From NCBI GenBank assembly GCA_958510875.1, contig OY294068.1, positions 180,079,411 to 180,143,410 of the forward strand: 64,000 nucleotides of DNA, given 5' to 3'. The position numbers and the translations under genes were made by a program. The notes under the pieces were generated by a model. It did no database searches. It saw only the letters and a program-made list of their open reading frames with translations, and was not told the DNA's origin. This DNA is from Endomychus coccineus (lineage: Eukaryota > Arthropoda > Insecta > Coleoptera > Endomychidae). The number at the start of each line of letters is the position of its first letter. The stretch's first letter is position 1. Shown here piece by piece: positions 1 to 10,288 of this stretch.

Positions 1-498
1 ATTGATGGTTATAATCAAAGCAGTGCTTAGCAAGGGCGGTGGAATTTTCTAAGTTATTATTTCTTGTGCTATACTTATGGCCATACATTCTTTTTTGTAA
101 ATATTGTTTAGAGATTCCAGTATAAGTCCCATCACAATCTGAACAATTCAATTTATATACTGTGTGGGTTTGTTTATCTTTAGGTATTACAGGTTTTAGA
201 TTTGAGAAATATTTCCCAACACAGTTAGTAGGTTTATGCGCAACATTTATATCGTACTTTTTCAAACATTTCTTAATTTTTTCTGAGGTCTCCAGAATGT
301 ATGATAAAGTTATATAATTGTCTGTATTACCTTTTATGTTATTTTTATATGAAGAACCATTATAGATTTTTTTTATTCTCTCTTTAATGATAGGATTGAA
401 GAAAGTTTTTTTGGGTAGCCATTCATTTCCAGTGTATTAAAATTTAAAACAGAGTGTTAATGTGACCTATTTCCCGAGAATTTTTATATATAATTTAA
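1..498 (-). mobile_element. Penelope-like element fragment (GIY-YIG end)
   Basis: Read on the minus strand, bases 1-240 encode the C-terminal GIY-YIG endonuclease region of a Penelope-like retroelement, including a run close to VYKLNC.DCDGTYTGIS. It is nearly identical to the copy at 3763-4915, and it continues off the left edge. Bases 448-495 are an inverted match to 3763-3812, which is the distal end of the second copy, so the two pieces share terminal sequence in opposite orientation, as seen in Penelope elements. It is 5'-truncated and not functional. It lies in bdl, downstream of the last visible exon. Confidence 0.8.
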
Positions 499-764
499 TA
501 ATTGTTTTAGAAATTTGCCGCCCTTAGCAAAGTACCGCCCCTTCATCTTCATCGGTGAGAAAGGTTCTAACCGACAGCTTATAAAATGGGAAGTTTCAAA
601 TAGCTTTTCCCCCTAGGAAAAATTAAAAATCACAAACTGTGAGATTTCAGTTTTAAGTTAGGTTCAACAAATTCTGGATACTTCATAGTTTATAACGAAA
701 CTAGCTATTTTCACATGGCTAACATCGGAAGATTCACCTAAACGTATCTCCAGAATATACTCAC

Positions 765-1070
765 TGTGGAAAGAAGTGTTCCTCGTTTCTGCAGATCCTA
801 ATGGGTAATCATCAGGACCCTGGGTCCACCTTATTTCGTAATATTTCAGTCTATCCAGTCCAGATTCTGGTGGTTGCCAAGTAACCATATATCCGTTGTA
901 TGAAGGAAACACGGTAACATTACGGGGAAAGCCAACCGGAGGATTGAAAGTGTTTGAAGGCTTATCCACTGATTGGCCATCTGTTCTCTTTGTCCATAGT
1001 CTGATTGCTTTACTAAATAAACCATCTCCCTGGTCATCCTTACAGAGGACCATAAATTCATATTCTCGTC
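765..1070 (-). CDS. bdl: borderless exon: end of FN3-1 and most of FN3-2 (partial gene)
   Basis: This is the last bdl exon visible. It begins in phase 1 after an AG acceptor (ttcgcag) and supplies GREYEFMVL, the F-G part of the first fibronectin III domain. The second FN3 domain follows, with FPRNVTVF and MVTWQPPESGL. The 3' boundary is uncertain. A strong GTGAGT donor lies just below 765 (phase 1), and a weaker TTTAG/GTGAAT donor lies below 738. The open frame continues to 664 but reads as intron. The rest of FN3-2, the membrane helix and the cytoplasmic tail must lie left of the window. Order and wording match insect Borderless. Confidence 0.85.
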
Positions 1071-1148
1071 CTGCGAAGATCAAAACTTAGCACATACATG
1101 GCAAATTTGTTAGTTAACCAATTCAACAGCTTCCAAAAATTATTTTAC

Positions 1149-1500
1149 CTGGGTCTAAATTATCTATAGTGCTTTCCAAGTAAACTGACGGAGGTACTTC
1201 TTGTGTTTTCCATTCTGTATTATCCACAGGCTTATACCAAACACTGTAATTGACATTGCTTCTTTGTCGACCCGCTTGCCATCTAAGGAATACTGTTTGG
1301 GTGGAAGTAACACCTGTCAAATTGTAGGGGGCGCTGTAGGGAATAGATTCCACTAGTAATTCGGTTTCGGCGGTAATTGTTGCTGCTTTATTTGTCGCCG
1401 AACAAATGTATAAGCCCCTATCTTCTTCTTGTACATTCATGATGGACAAATATCCGTCGTTGATGGTATAACGACCTACCGGTAGAGACGTACCATCTTT
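1149..1500 (-). CDS. bdl: borderless exon: second half of Ig4 and start of FN3-1
   Basis: The acceptor tattctag precedes AAAGATGGT (KDGTSLPVGRY), which continues the Ig4 tryptophan strand WYK of the previous exon in phase 0. It carries the closing cysteine strand (EDRGLYICSATN) and the linker TAETELLVE. FN3-1 follows, with APYNLTGV and LRWQAG, ending LDPG. The donor is GGTAAAAT, phase 1. The motif order (ICSATN.AATITAE, APYNLT, YSVWYK) is closely that of insect Borderless rather than Turtle. N-glycosylation sequons are present. The extracellular exon is adhesive in role by family. Confidence 0.92.
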
Positions 1501-2366
1501 CTAGAATATAAATTTATGTTAGTTACAAACTGAACAGATGCATCAGGGTTATAAATAACTGTCAGATGTTCTTTCATTATATTACTAGTGCTTTCAGGAC
1601 ATTTAGATAAGAAAAAATTATCAATTATGACGATTAAATCAACTTCAATGGTAGTTATTCTACAGGGTCACTATTATGAAACGGTCAAATATCTTGAGAA
1701 CAGTTATCTTGATGAAATTTTATACAAAAATATTAGGAAATGTTTGACACTTTTTGAGTATATTTTTATTTTATTTGTCGCATATTCGAATTCCAAGGCT
1801 ATGTTGATTTTTTTGAATTAGAACTTTGCTTGATTTTATCCTATTTAAACAAAACAAAAATATTTTCCCAACACAGATTAAAAGAAATGAGTAAAAAGTA
1901 TTTCGCTCCCTTTTGGGTAAATGCATTTTTATGTAATAGAGTACATCCGAATAAAAACATATCAACAGTTTCAAAAACGGTGAAAAGATTCAAAGATACA
2001 GGCAGCGGTAAAAACGTTCAAGATTAGGAAGACAAAAACAAAAAATAGTTAACTAATACGAATTGGGAGCTGAAAATTGTAAATTTAGAATGAACATTCA
2101 TGAAATAATAAACTACTTGTTTAAGGTGTTCAAGGTGTCCATCATTAACTTCTTGGCAGTAACAGATAGATCAAATAAGAGGTATATCGGCTATTCCTTG
2201 TCAAACTCATAATTTGAGATTTCCGAGATTGTCTCACCTATTATTCTGAACCTGACTTTTTAAATACCCCTCAAAAACATTCAAGTAAAGCCAAGTCTGG
2301 TGACTTTGCCGGCCATTCGAAGGTTCCTCGTCGTTTGGTTTTGTGTTTAATGAAAACAATACTTAC

Positions 2367-2776
2367 TTTATACCAAATAATAATGGGCTTGTGACCATTC
2401 TCCCCATCTCTTGCGTCACATGGTATTTCGATGGGCTCTCCAAGTTTCTTAATGTACAAGTTCTGTGGACTCACAATGAACACGGGGGGACGTTGAACTG
2501 TGACCAACATGATGGGAGACGGACCTTGCGTACCCAATTTGTTGAAAGGCGTGCAAGTGTACCGTCCATTGTGACTCTCATCAACCTTGGTGAAATAAAG
2601 ACTACCGTTCTTTTTATAGAATACACCTTGAATATTGTAAGGGTCGTATAAGAAACCATCCTTCTCCCATCTTAGATTTGTTAGAGGTGGATTAGCACTA
2701 AAGTGACAGTCGATTATTGCTGGTCTCCCAAAAGGAAGATGTATCTCAGGATCAGCATAAAGTACTTTCGCTTTGT
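2367..2776 (-). CDS. bdl: borderless exon: Ig3 and first half of Ig4
   Basis: The acceptor tctcag is followed by AC AAA GCG, which completes a split Tyr codon from the previous exon (phase 1). The exon contains a whole Ig domain: AIIDCHF gives the first cysteine, RWEKDG the core tryptophan and YTCTPFN the second cysteine. It then begins Ig4 with RPPVFIVSP, EIPCDA and IIIWYK, and ends at a GTAAGT donor in phase 0. About half of this coding exon has no in-frame Met, so a Met-initiated search would miss it. Sequence and exon cut inside Ig4 agree with insect Borderless. Confidence 0.93.
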
Positions 2777-3151
2777 CTGAAAATAGAAAGATATTTTATA
2801 TCAAATCTTATCTCATATTTCTAATATCCGAAATCAAATTGAACAGTTTGAGACATTACTTGATGAAAATCCATTATAAACTTGAATAAAGACCTATTAA
2901 TTTTTTAGTTTTCATCGCAGCTTCTTTAATGGCATTTAGTATGGAAGTTTTTATTGAAGTTCTAGGATGGTTTGTGGTTCGTTTATTTTGAATTCAAATT
3001 CAAAACCAGCGTGATTTAGTCTGAACATTTGCAATTGGATGAATTGCATCATTTTTGGCCGAAACAGTGAATTTTGGGGGCAACAGTTGAGCGAGCTTGC
3101 CTTATTTTTCCCAAGCGATTCAGAAAAAAATTTTGTTCTGTTGTTACTCAC

Positions 3152-3433
3152 ATTCAACGTTTAGGAATGCCCTGGCTGTTTGACGTTCTCCCGTTTCATG
3201 GATCACTTCACATTCGTATTCCCCATAATCTCCAATTTCGGTACCATTTATAATGAGCGTTCCGTCGTCCATAGTCCAAGTCCTTGGTTTGAGTTCTTGG
3301 TATTCACGAATGGATACTCCATCTTTATACCAAGTAACTTTCATTTCCATATCTCTTGGTAAACAAGTGAACTGCGCTTTGTCTCCTTCAAAGATGGTTT
3401 GGTTTATAGGTGGAATGGCTAGGAGATTACCAC
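3152..3433 (-). CDS. bdl: borderless exon: Ig2
   Basis: Starts phase 1 after the acceptor gttcatag and ends phase 1 before GTGAGT. It encodes one complete Ig domain: IPPINQTIFEGDK opening, FTCLPRD first cysteine, VTWYKDG tryptophan strand, and GDYGEYECEV second cysteine, closing RAFLNVE. The PPxNQTxxEG opening follows directly on the first Ig domain in Borderless, whereas Turtle has an extra Ig domain between them. This helps assign the gene to bdl. Confidence 0.93.
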
Positions 3434-3762
3434 CTATGAACAAAAACAGCATTAATGAACTGTGATCAATTGATCACGTGACTTCCCTCATTTTCCTTAG
3501 CAAAATAACTTTCGGACACTCATGCAATTCGAATGTAAATGATTGTAGGAACAGAAAATTGAAACAAATTGTCGTTGCTTGGAGTTTTTCCATCCTCTGC
3601 TTACAGAAAGCTCGACGAAAAAAGTAACTGTATGTAATTATTTAAAAGCAGAATGAAAAACAACTTAGGATTGGAGAAATACTCTCCGAAGCTGAAACTG
3701 CAGTGCAGTGTTAGGTGTGTTACTTCTAATTTGATATAATAAGATTCTTGACCCAGTATGAA

Positions 3763-4915
3763 TTATATAAAAAATTCTCGGGAATTAGGTCACATTAACA
3801 CTCTGTTATAAATGTTCGTCTTTACGTACGTTTCGGTCTCACGACCATCATCAGAAGACTTATTTTGTTAAGAAGGGGGTTAACTAAAACTAAATAGCAC
3901 AAGCGTCCATATCGCACAATCTTCAATCAAAAAGCTCACGCCGTCGAAACGAACAGAACCACGAATAATCGAAAATTGTATCGTTAATATTAAAGTATAG
4001 ATTTTTTTGTAACAAGAAACCACTGTTAAATAATATTCTCATAATGTACAAACGCATATTGCTATGGTCTCAAAGCAACTGAAGTTCGAAGCTATTTGTT
4101 TGTAATAACTCGACCCAGATGTAGATTTATGACGTACTTGAAAAGGTTTTAGACCTGCATTGGAATTTAGTTTACTTTAAGCGTTCTTCCTAAAATATAC
4201 TTTTAACATTATAAAGACGTATGTAGGAATTTGCAAGAGTTTTAATTAATCAAGTTAGTATAAATCTGACTCAATCCCTGAATATCATTTCTATGATTTA
4301 CAGAATTTGAATCCCTTTTTATGTGAATCATCTCCAGGATAGATCTTTTATAATAATTGGTTTCTTTAGTTAAAATATTAACATTTTTGTAATCAAATTG
4401 ATGGTTATAATCAAAACAGTGCTTAGCAAGGGCGGTGGAATTTTCTAAGTTATTATTTCTTGTGCTATACTTATGGCCGTACATTCTTTTTTGTAAATAT
4501 TGTTTAGAGATTCCAGTATAAGTTCCATCACAATCTAAACAATTCAATTTATATACTGTGTGGGTTTGTTTATCTTTAGGTATTACAGGTTTTAGATTTG
4601 AGAAATATTTCCCAACACAGTTAGTAGGCTTATGCGCAACATTTATATCGTACTTTTTCAAACATTTCTTAATTTTTTCTGAGGTCTCCCGAATGTATGA
4701 TAAAGTTATATAATTGTCTGTATTACCTGTTATGTTATTTTTATAAGAAGAACCATTATAGATTTAGTTTATTCTCTCTTTAATGATAGGATTGTAGAAA
4801 GTTTTTGGGTAGCCATTCATTTCCAATGCATTACGAACAATTTTTAAATTTTTTTCTAATTTGATAAAAACAAGTAGCTGCTGATTTTTAATGCCATTTT
4901 TAATAAAATTGTGAA
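3763..4915 (-). mobile_element. Penelope-like element, 3' half with GIY-YIG domain and hammerhead end
   Basis: The minus-strand frame 4242-4661 encodes the PLE linker and GIY-YIG endonuclease: KKYDINVAHKPTNCVGKYFS, then VYKLNCLDCDGTYTGIS and YLQKRMYGH. Upstream coding (NNGIKNQQ-like thumb region) can be followed to about 4915 before it is lost, so the reverse transcriptase core is missing. Downstream, in element order, come a non-coding tail and a hammerhead ribozyme (3818-3859). It is same-family as the left-edge copy. The element sits in the bdl intron between the Ig1 and Ig2 exons, in the same orientation as the gene. Confidence 0.85.
3818..3859 (-). ncRNA. Hammerhead ribozyme of Penelope-like element
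   Basis: On the minus strand the order is: stem I 5' arm GTCTT; core CTGATGA; stem II GGTC-GTGA-GACC; core GAAA; a minimal stem III around CGTACG; the cleavage-site TA; and stem I 3' arm AAGAC. GTCTT and AAGAC pair perfectly, and GGTC/GACC pair with a GTGA loop. One U lies between CTGATGA and stem II. Short-stem-III type I hammerheads are known in the terminal regions of Penelope-like elements. All core bases are present, so the motif could be active, perhaps as a dimer. Confidence 0.8.
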
Positions 4916-5438
4916 GCGATATTCAGTTTCTTACATTATACAGAATACAAATGATATAATGATCAGTTGAAGCTGAGATATAATCATTGGATAAATGTGA
5001 AGCTCATAATGCAGCAACTTGCTTTGGAGAATTGTGCTTATTGATTACCACAATGTAAGCGCAGCATCAGGTTTCAGCTATTTGCGATATGTTTCCATAC
5101 TTTGACATAAATATCATTATTTGTGAAGTTATAGATACGAAAATGGTCAGGAATAGTTGGAATGAAGGTTTAACGTCGCACCATTCTCATCTTCATTTAT
5201 TCTGACAGGTAAACTATTTACACCATCACACCACATAGAAAATAGACTGCATCTTCACGATTGACATCATGATTCAATAATCTACTCTAATTTCATGTGA
5301 AACTGAAGATGGTTGTCAAAAATACCACTCGAAACGGAGCTACCGCACGTCAAAACAATACAGTTCTTATTCTTTAATAGCTAATCTTGAAAATTCTTGA
5401 CTTCCTGATGGATTCCGCATCACAATAGCGTGACTTGA

Positions 5439-5481
5439 TGCCGACGTTTCATCAACCATTACAATTGGCATCTTCAGGGCA
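5439..5481 (-). ncRNA. Degenerate hammerhead-like motif
   Basis: The minus strand reads TGCC, then CTGAAGA (allowed variation at the fifth base of the core), a weak stem II (GCCA with TGGT), GAAA, CGTC and GGCA. The TGCC/GGCA pair would form stem I around a GTC cleavage site. Four extra bases (TGAT) before GAAA spoil stem II. It lies about 150 bases beyond the stop of the LINE-like reverse transcriptase. It is probably a decayed ribozyme of another retroelement family. Confidence 0.45.
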
Positions 5482-5631
5482 GGCTTGAGACTTGAAAAGA
5501 GATAGTTCTTATTTTCACCACTCTACTTATGATCTTACATTTAGCTTTAGCGAATTCGAGCAATGCTCGTTTTCCGCTGCGGTTTTGTTAAAAGCTCTTT
5601 TGCTTGTTATTTGTGTGTACTTATCTCTTCT

Positions 5632-6592
5632 TTATTGCCCATTTTGAGCTTTAAGTACAAGGGCCGTTCTTGGCTTCTTGTACTTTGGCTCCAACAGCGG
5701 GTCATATGCCGCTGCGCCTCTGATTGTGGGGTTTTTTCCATTTCCATCTTTTGGTATGTGTTTGTCGCCCTGTTTCCGAATTACTTCCTCAATTTTAGGT
5801 ATTCCTGTATCCCTATGGAGCAGGTCGTTTGTCACGTAATATGGTACATCTAGACAGGATCTGATTACCCTATTCTGTATTATTTGCAAATTCTTTAGTT
5901 GCGCGGGTGATGCTTGTAACCATATTTCGGCGGCGTATGTTATTGTCGGTCTTATCACAGAAGTATAGATCTTCAATTTACTTTTGGTACTTAGTTTGCT
6001 TTTCCTATTGAGTAGCGGATATAGGTGCCCCTTTATCTGATTTGCCTTTTTCTTTATGTTCCTTAGATGGGGAATGAAAGTTAGCTTCCTGTCTATAGCG
6101 TTACTCCCAAGTATTTCACTTCTTTCTCCCAAGGTATCTTTTTCTTGTTTATGTCAATATCTTTGGTCGGTTTGTGTTTAATGTCTCTCGTTGAGAACAT
6201 TATCGCTTGGCTTTTTGTGGCGTTCACTTCTATTCGCCATTTGTTGAACCACTCTTCGAGGTCGGTCATGTATCTTTGCAGCCTAGTTTGTACGCATTTT
6301 ATTTGGAAGTGTTGGCATAAGGCTCCTATGTCGTCTGTATATTGAGCCAAGTCTACTCCTGCTGTCTTAGGTATATCTGCGGTATACAAGTTATACAGTA
6401 CCGGTCCGAGGATCGAACTTTGTGGTACGCCTGCCTTTGCTTGTCTTTCTTCCAACATGATATCGTTCACCCTCGTTTTGAATCTGCGACCCGTGAGGTA
6501 CGAATCTATAAGCTTCAGGTAGGCTATTGGTAGGTTGTATCTGTACATCTTGTGTATCAGTCCAGCGTGCCATACCTTGTCAAAGGCTTTGG
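5632..6592 (-). pseudogene. Jockey-type LINE reverse transcriptase fragment
   Basis: The minus strand encodes a broken non-LTR reverse transcriptase. AKAFDKVWHAGLIHKM is the palm motif at the truncated 5' end (about 6585-6550). It is followed by GVPQSSILGPVLYNLYTADI, then QYTDDIGA where the catalytic YADD has become YTDD, and the thumb region (SVIRPTITYAAEIWL). A frameshift near 6100-6130 splits the frame. Endonuclease and N-terminal parts are absent. The upstream end is shared with the tandem duplication that follows. Confidence 0.85.
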
Positions 6593-8160
6593 CTATTCAC
6601 CACTCTGAAGCGATCTGCATAATTTAGGATTCTATACGACCAATAGGAATAGCGCAATCGTCTTCATTGTGGGCTATGCACGTAACATGTCAAAAATAGT
6701 CTAGGTCCATTCAGAAATGCTCAAAACGGATATATCTGGGAAAATCTGGAAAATAGTTTTTAGGCCATTACACCATTATATAATACGTTAGTGAGGGATG
6801 TAAAAATTAGTCCTTATCCAGAGTGGCTAACAGGAATTGTATAAATTATTTTATCACCTGCAGGTTACTGTAGAGTTTGATGGAGAGTACGAATACTTAA
6901 TTTGTATCTTCATAATGAAGAGAAGTGCCAAATTTGATATGGTGTCCATGCTGAAATTATATATCTTCGAGCCTGGTTACATCTTAATTTTCTTGAAGCA
7001 GGAAACAGGTCTATTACTATTCTTCAAAGATCAATAGGAAAATACAATGGACATATTTTAAAGAAGTTAGCTTGTATTTGCTACTAACCATTGACTGTAA
7101 GATGGTACCAAGTGCCATTATTGCGTGTTGTGGGGGTCCTATTAGGAAATATTACTCTACATTGAAACCAACCACCATCTGTATCTCTAATGGACGTTAA
7201 ATTAACTGTTGCTCTATCGTAAATCTGATAGTCGGGATTGTTTAAAAGGTGTATTCTGCCAACGTATGGTTCCACAGTTATACAGTACCGGTCCGAGGAT
7301 CGAACTTTGTGGTACGCCTGCCTTTGCTTGTCTTTCTTCCGACATGATATCGTTGACCCTCGTTTTGAATCTGCGACCCGTGAGGTACGAATCTATAAGC
7401 TTCAGGTAGGCTATTGGTAGGTTGTATCTGTACATCTTGTGTATCAGTCCAGCGTGCCATACCTTGTCAAAGGCTTTGGCTATTCACCACTCTGAAGCGA
7501 TCTGCATAATTTAAGATTCTATACGACCAATAGGAATAGCGCAATCGTCTTCACTGTGGGCTACGCACGTAACATGTCAAAAATAGTCTAGGTCCATTCA
7601 GAAATGCTCAAAACGGATATATCTGGGAAAATCTGGAAAATAGTTTTTAGGCCATTACACCATTATATAATACGTTAGTGAGGGATGTAAAAATTAGTCC
7701 TTATCCAGAGTGGCTAACAGGAATTGTATAAATTATTTTATCACCTGCAGGTTACTGTAGAGTTTGATGGAGAGTACGAATACTTAATTTGTATCTTCAT
7801 AATGAAGAGAAGTGCCAAATTTGATATGGTGTCCATGCTGAAATTATATATCTTCGAGCCTGGTTACATCTTAATTTTCTTGAAGCAGGAAACAGGTCTA
7901 TTACTATTCTTCAAAGATCAATAGGAAAATACAATGGACATATTTTAAAGAAGTTAGCTTGTATTTGCTACTAACCATTGACTGTAAGATGGTACCAAGT
8001 GCCATTATTGCGTGTTGTGGGGGTCCTATTAGGAAATATTACTCTACATTGAAACCAACCACCATCTGTATCTCTAATGGACGTTAAATTAACTGTTGCT
8101 CTATCGTAAATCTGATAGTCGGGATTGTTTAAAAGGTGTATTCTGCCAACGTATGGTTCC
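6390..8160. repeat. 884-bp tandem duplication (6390-7273 and 7277-8160)
   Basis: Two near-identical 884-bp units repeat at a 887-bp offset, separated by three bases (ACA). I noticed only about five substitutions, so the duplication is recent. Each unit joins a LINE reverse-transcriptase piece, intronic sequence and the 3' part of the bdl Ig1 exon with its splice donor. The breakpoints fall at GTTATACAG (6390) and GGTTCC (8160). An assembly artefact or unresolved haplotype is the main alternative. Confidence 0.93.
7089..7273 (-). pseudogene. Truncated duplicate of the bdl Ig1 exon
   Basis: The minus strand repeats EPYVGRIHLLNNPDYQIYD to GTWYHLTVNG exactly as in the exon at 7976-8204, including the GGTTAGT donor. 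It lacks the first 44 bases of the exon and its acceptor. Upstream lies LINE sequence with no AG nearby. If spliced in, it would duplicate half an Ig fold. It most likely is skipped as a dead exon. Confidence 0.85.
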
Positions 8161-8204
8161 GCTGCAGTCATGACTCCATTATAATATGTGAATATTGTTT
8201 CTCC
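7976..8204 (-). CDS. bdl: borderless exon: second half of Ig1
   Basis: The acceptor gatttcag is followed by GGA GAA ACA ATA (GETIFTYYNG), continuing from ..VWRKE in phase 0. The exon carries VNLTSIRDTDGGWFQCRV with the second Ig1 cysteine and ends GTWYHLTVN + G before GGTTAGT (phase 1). The NGTWYHL.V.G ending is a hallmark of the Turtle/Borderless first Ig domain. The 3' part is duplicated at 7089-7273. Confidence 0.92.
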
Positions 8205-10280
8205 CTGAAATCAAAGACATAGTTATTACATGATACAGGCATTTCTCATATTTGGCCAAAGTGATTTAACCTTTGTTCGTTCCGTTCCTCTTTGATAAAA
8301 TGAACATTATCTTTGTATATGATTGGAATTTTTTCTTTCATTGACTTAACATTTCTAACATATCGGATCCTCAACTTTAACTTTTCCTATGAAAAACATT
8401 GGAAATTGATTACAATATTGTACTGGAAATACGAAATCAGCTATTCAACAATCGTCAAAGCAAGCACTAAGAACTGCACATTAGTGCAACTAAAGAGTGA
8501 AATATTTCAAAAGGTATGTCACTATTGATAGTATGGATAGAATGAAATGACATGATATTGGTTCTTTACTATAGAACATCTGGAAATCTGTCTTGGAACT
8601 AGGTTAATTTTTCCAAGGAGTGATGATGCATACAAAACCTTATCAAAAAGCTTATGTAAGAACTTAATATATACTATTGGGCGTCTTAGACTGAGAGCTT
8701 GACGTTTGAAACTATATAGAAGTAGGTCTTAGTCACAAGCGCGGTTTGGAGGAAGACCATACTACCAAAATACGGCCAGTTTTATTAAGACTTAGTGAGT
8801 GATAGCGAACGAAGTCGTTTCTTGATTAAGTAGGGTTATTTGGCAAATGTATGTTCTTGTGTAGTGGCCAAATTGTATATGCAATCCACTTGAAATGTTG
8901 ACACAAACTAGATATGGAACTCAAAACTTACTGGCATAATGTCCTTACTTGAATCGTTTTCGAGTTATTGAGCAGAGCGTTCCGTCAAAATACTCGATGT
9001 TATTCGCTCTGTTTCATGCACTGTTAGGTGCTCTAACTATCTGGCCCATTGTGGAGAGAAATAGTGCCTTTAAACTCGGAGATTAGCGCCTTTTACAATT
9101 TACGGACGGCCGTTGAGAGATATACTCTGTTATCTTTATGTTACAATGCCGCTGTCTTTGTTTGATGCCGACTGATTACTGTAATAGTCTATCCACTTCC
9201 AAGATAGGTCGCACGTAGACAAATGCATGCAGCGTTCACACGAACAGAATACCCACATCGCGGTTTGAAATGCTGACAATCTTAGAACAAATATACAATT
9301 TTTGTTTGAGACACTAATAAATTTAATGGAAAAAAAATATCCTCCAATCGGTTCATATGACACGTTGTTGGTTTCTGCATAGCGGAATCGAGCTCGCGCA
9401 ACTAGACAGACTGTGGCGCGCGCTCTTTATCCGCTTATGATAAAAACGAAGTGAGCGTAACGAAAGCATGGGCCGACCTTTTCGACACACCTACTCACTT
9501 CGTCTTAACCGTTCAGGCATGCGCAGCGTACTGACCTACCTCCTAGTAATAATATTGATGCAAAAAAAGAGCATCAGATTATTTAGGTAGTGTTTGTTTG
9601 ATATCATTAAGAAAAGTACCATGTTTTGTTCGGTAATCAGGTTATATTTTTTGTAGCTTTTACATCAATGGAGGTATGTCATCATACTTGAAGTATATTA
9701 GACTTATAAAATGCTACATTCTTGAAGTGGTGTGACATATTTGGAATAATGTCTGAGAAGTGGATAATTTAATACAGCCTTGGCGAATGATTATTTTAAA
9801 TGTGTTTATTGCAGAAATTATTATTTGTTCTAGTCTTTGAAGCAATTAATATTTCGTTTCAATGTTTGTCTATTATTCCGTTGAATTTTTATTTCTTACC
9901 ATGTCTTTTATAAGACAGTATTTTTCAGTTGGATATTTGATGTAAACACTATTTGGTCACGTACCTTCCACATCATTCTGCCATCATAATGATAATGAAA
10001 CATTTCTAATTTCAATAAGGCAAATTATCATTACTTTATAACCTGTTGCTAGATTTTGACTGGTCTGTATTATATCATACAAGCAAGTACAATTGTTCTA
10101 TGAACACCTTACCAATTTGCTAACAATGTGTTCCATACACTTCCCCCTAGAAAAACAAGCTTCCATTTTGGTTAACGTCTAGCATAAAAAGGAATATCAG
10201 ACATAAGAAAAATTATTGGCGGTAAATACAAAAAAGATGGTAACCTGGAGGTTCTATATATCAAAAATAGAAAATAACAA
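8205..10280. other. bdl intron 1, no gene recognised
   Basis: AT-rich intronic DNA. Open frames here are short and show no family signature. A locally GC-richer stretch near 9400-9540 has no recognisable product. Confidence 0.5.
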
Positions 10281-10288
10281 AATGAAAT

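Noticed and set aside
7209..7460. Chimeric protein of reverse transcriptase and bdl sequence
   Set aside because: The open frame spans the duplication junction at 7274-7276 and has no independent coding evidence.
3434..7975. A missing second Ig exon in borderless
   Set aside because: I first expected an extra Ig domain as in Turtle. The exon phases join directly (..VNG to GNLLAIPPINQT), and Borderless has one Ig fewer, so nothing is missing.
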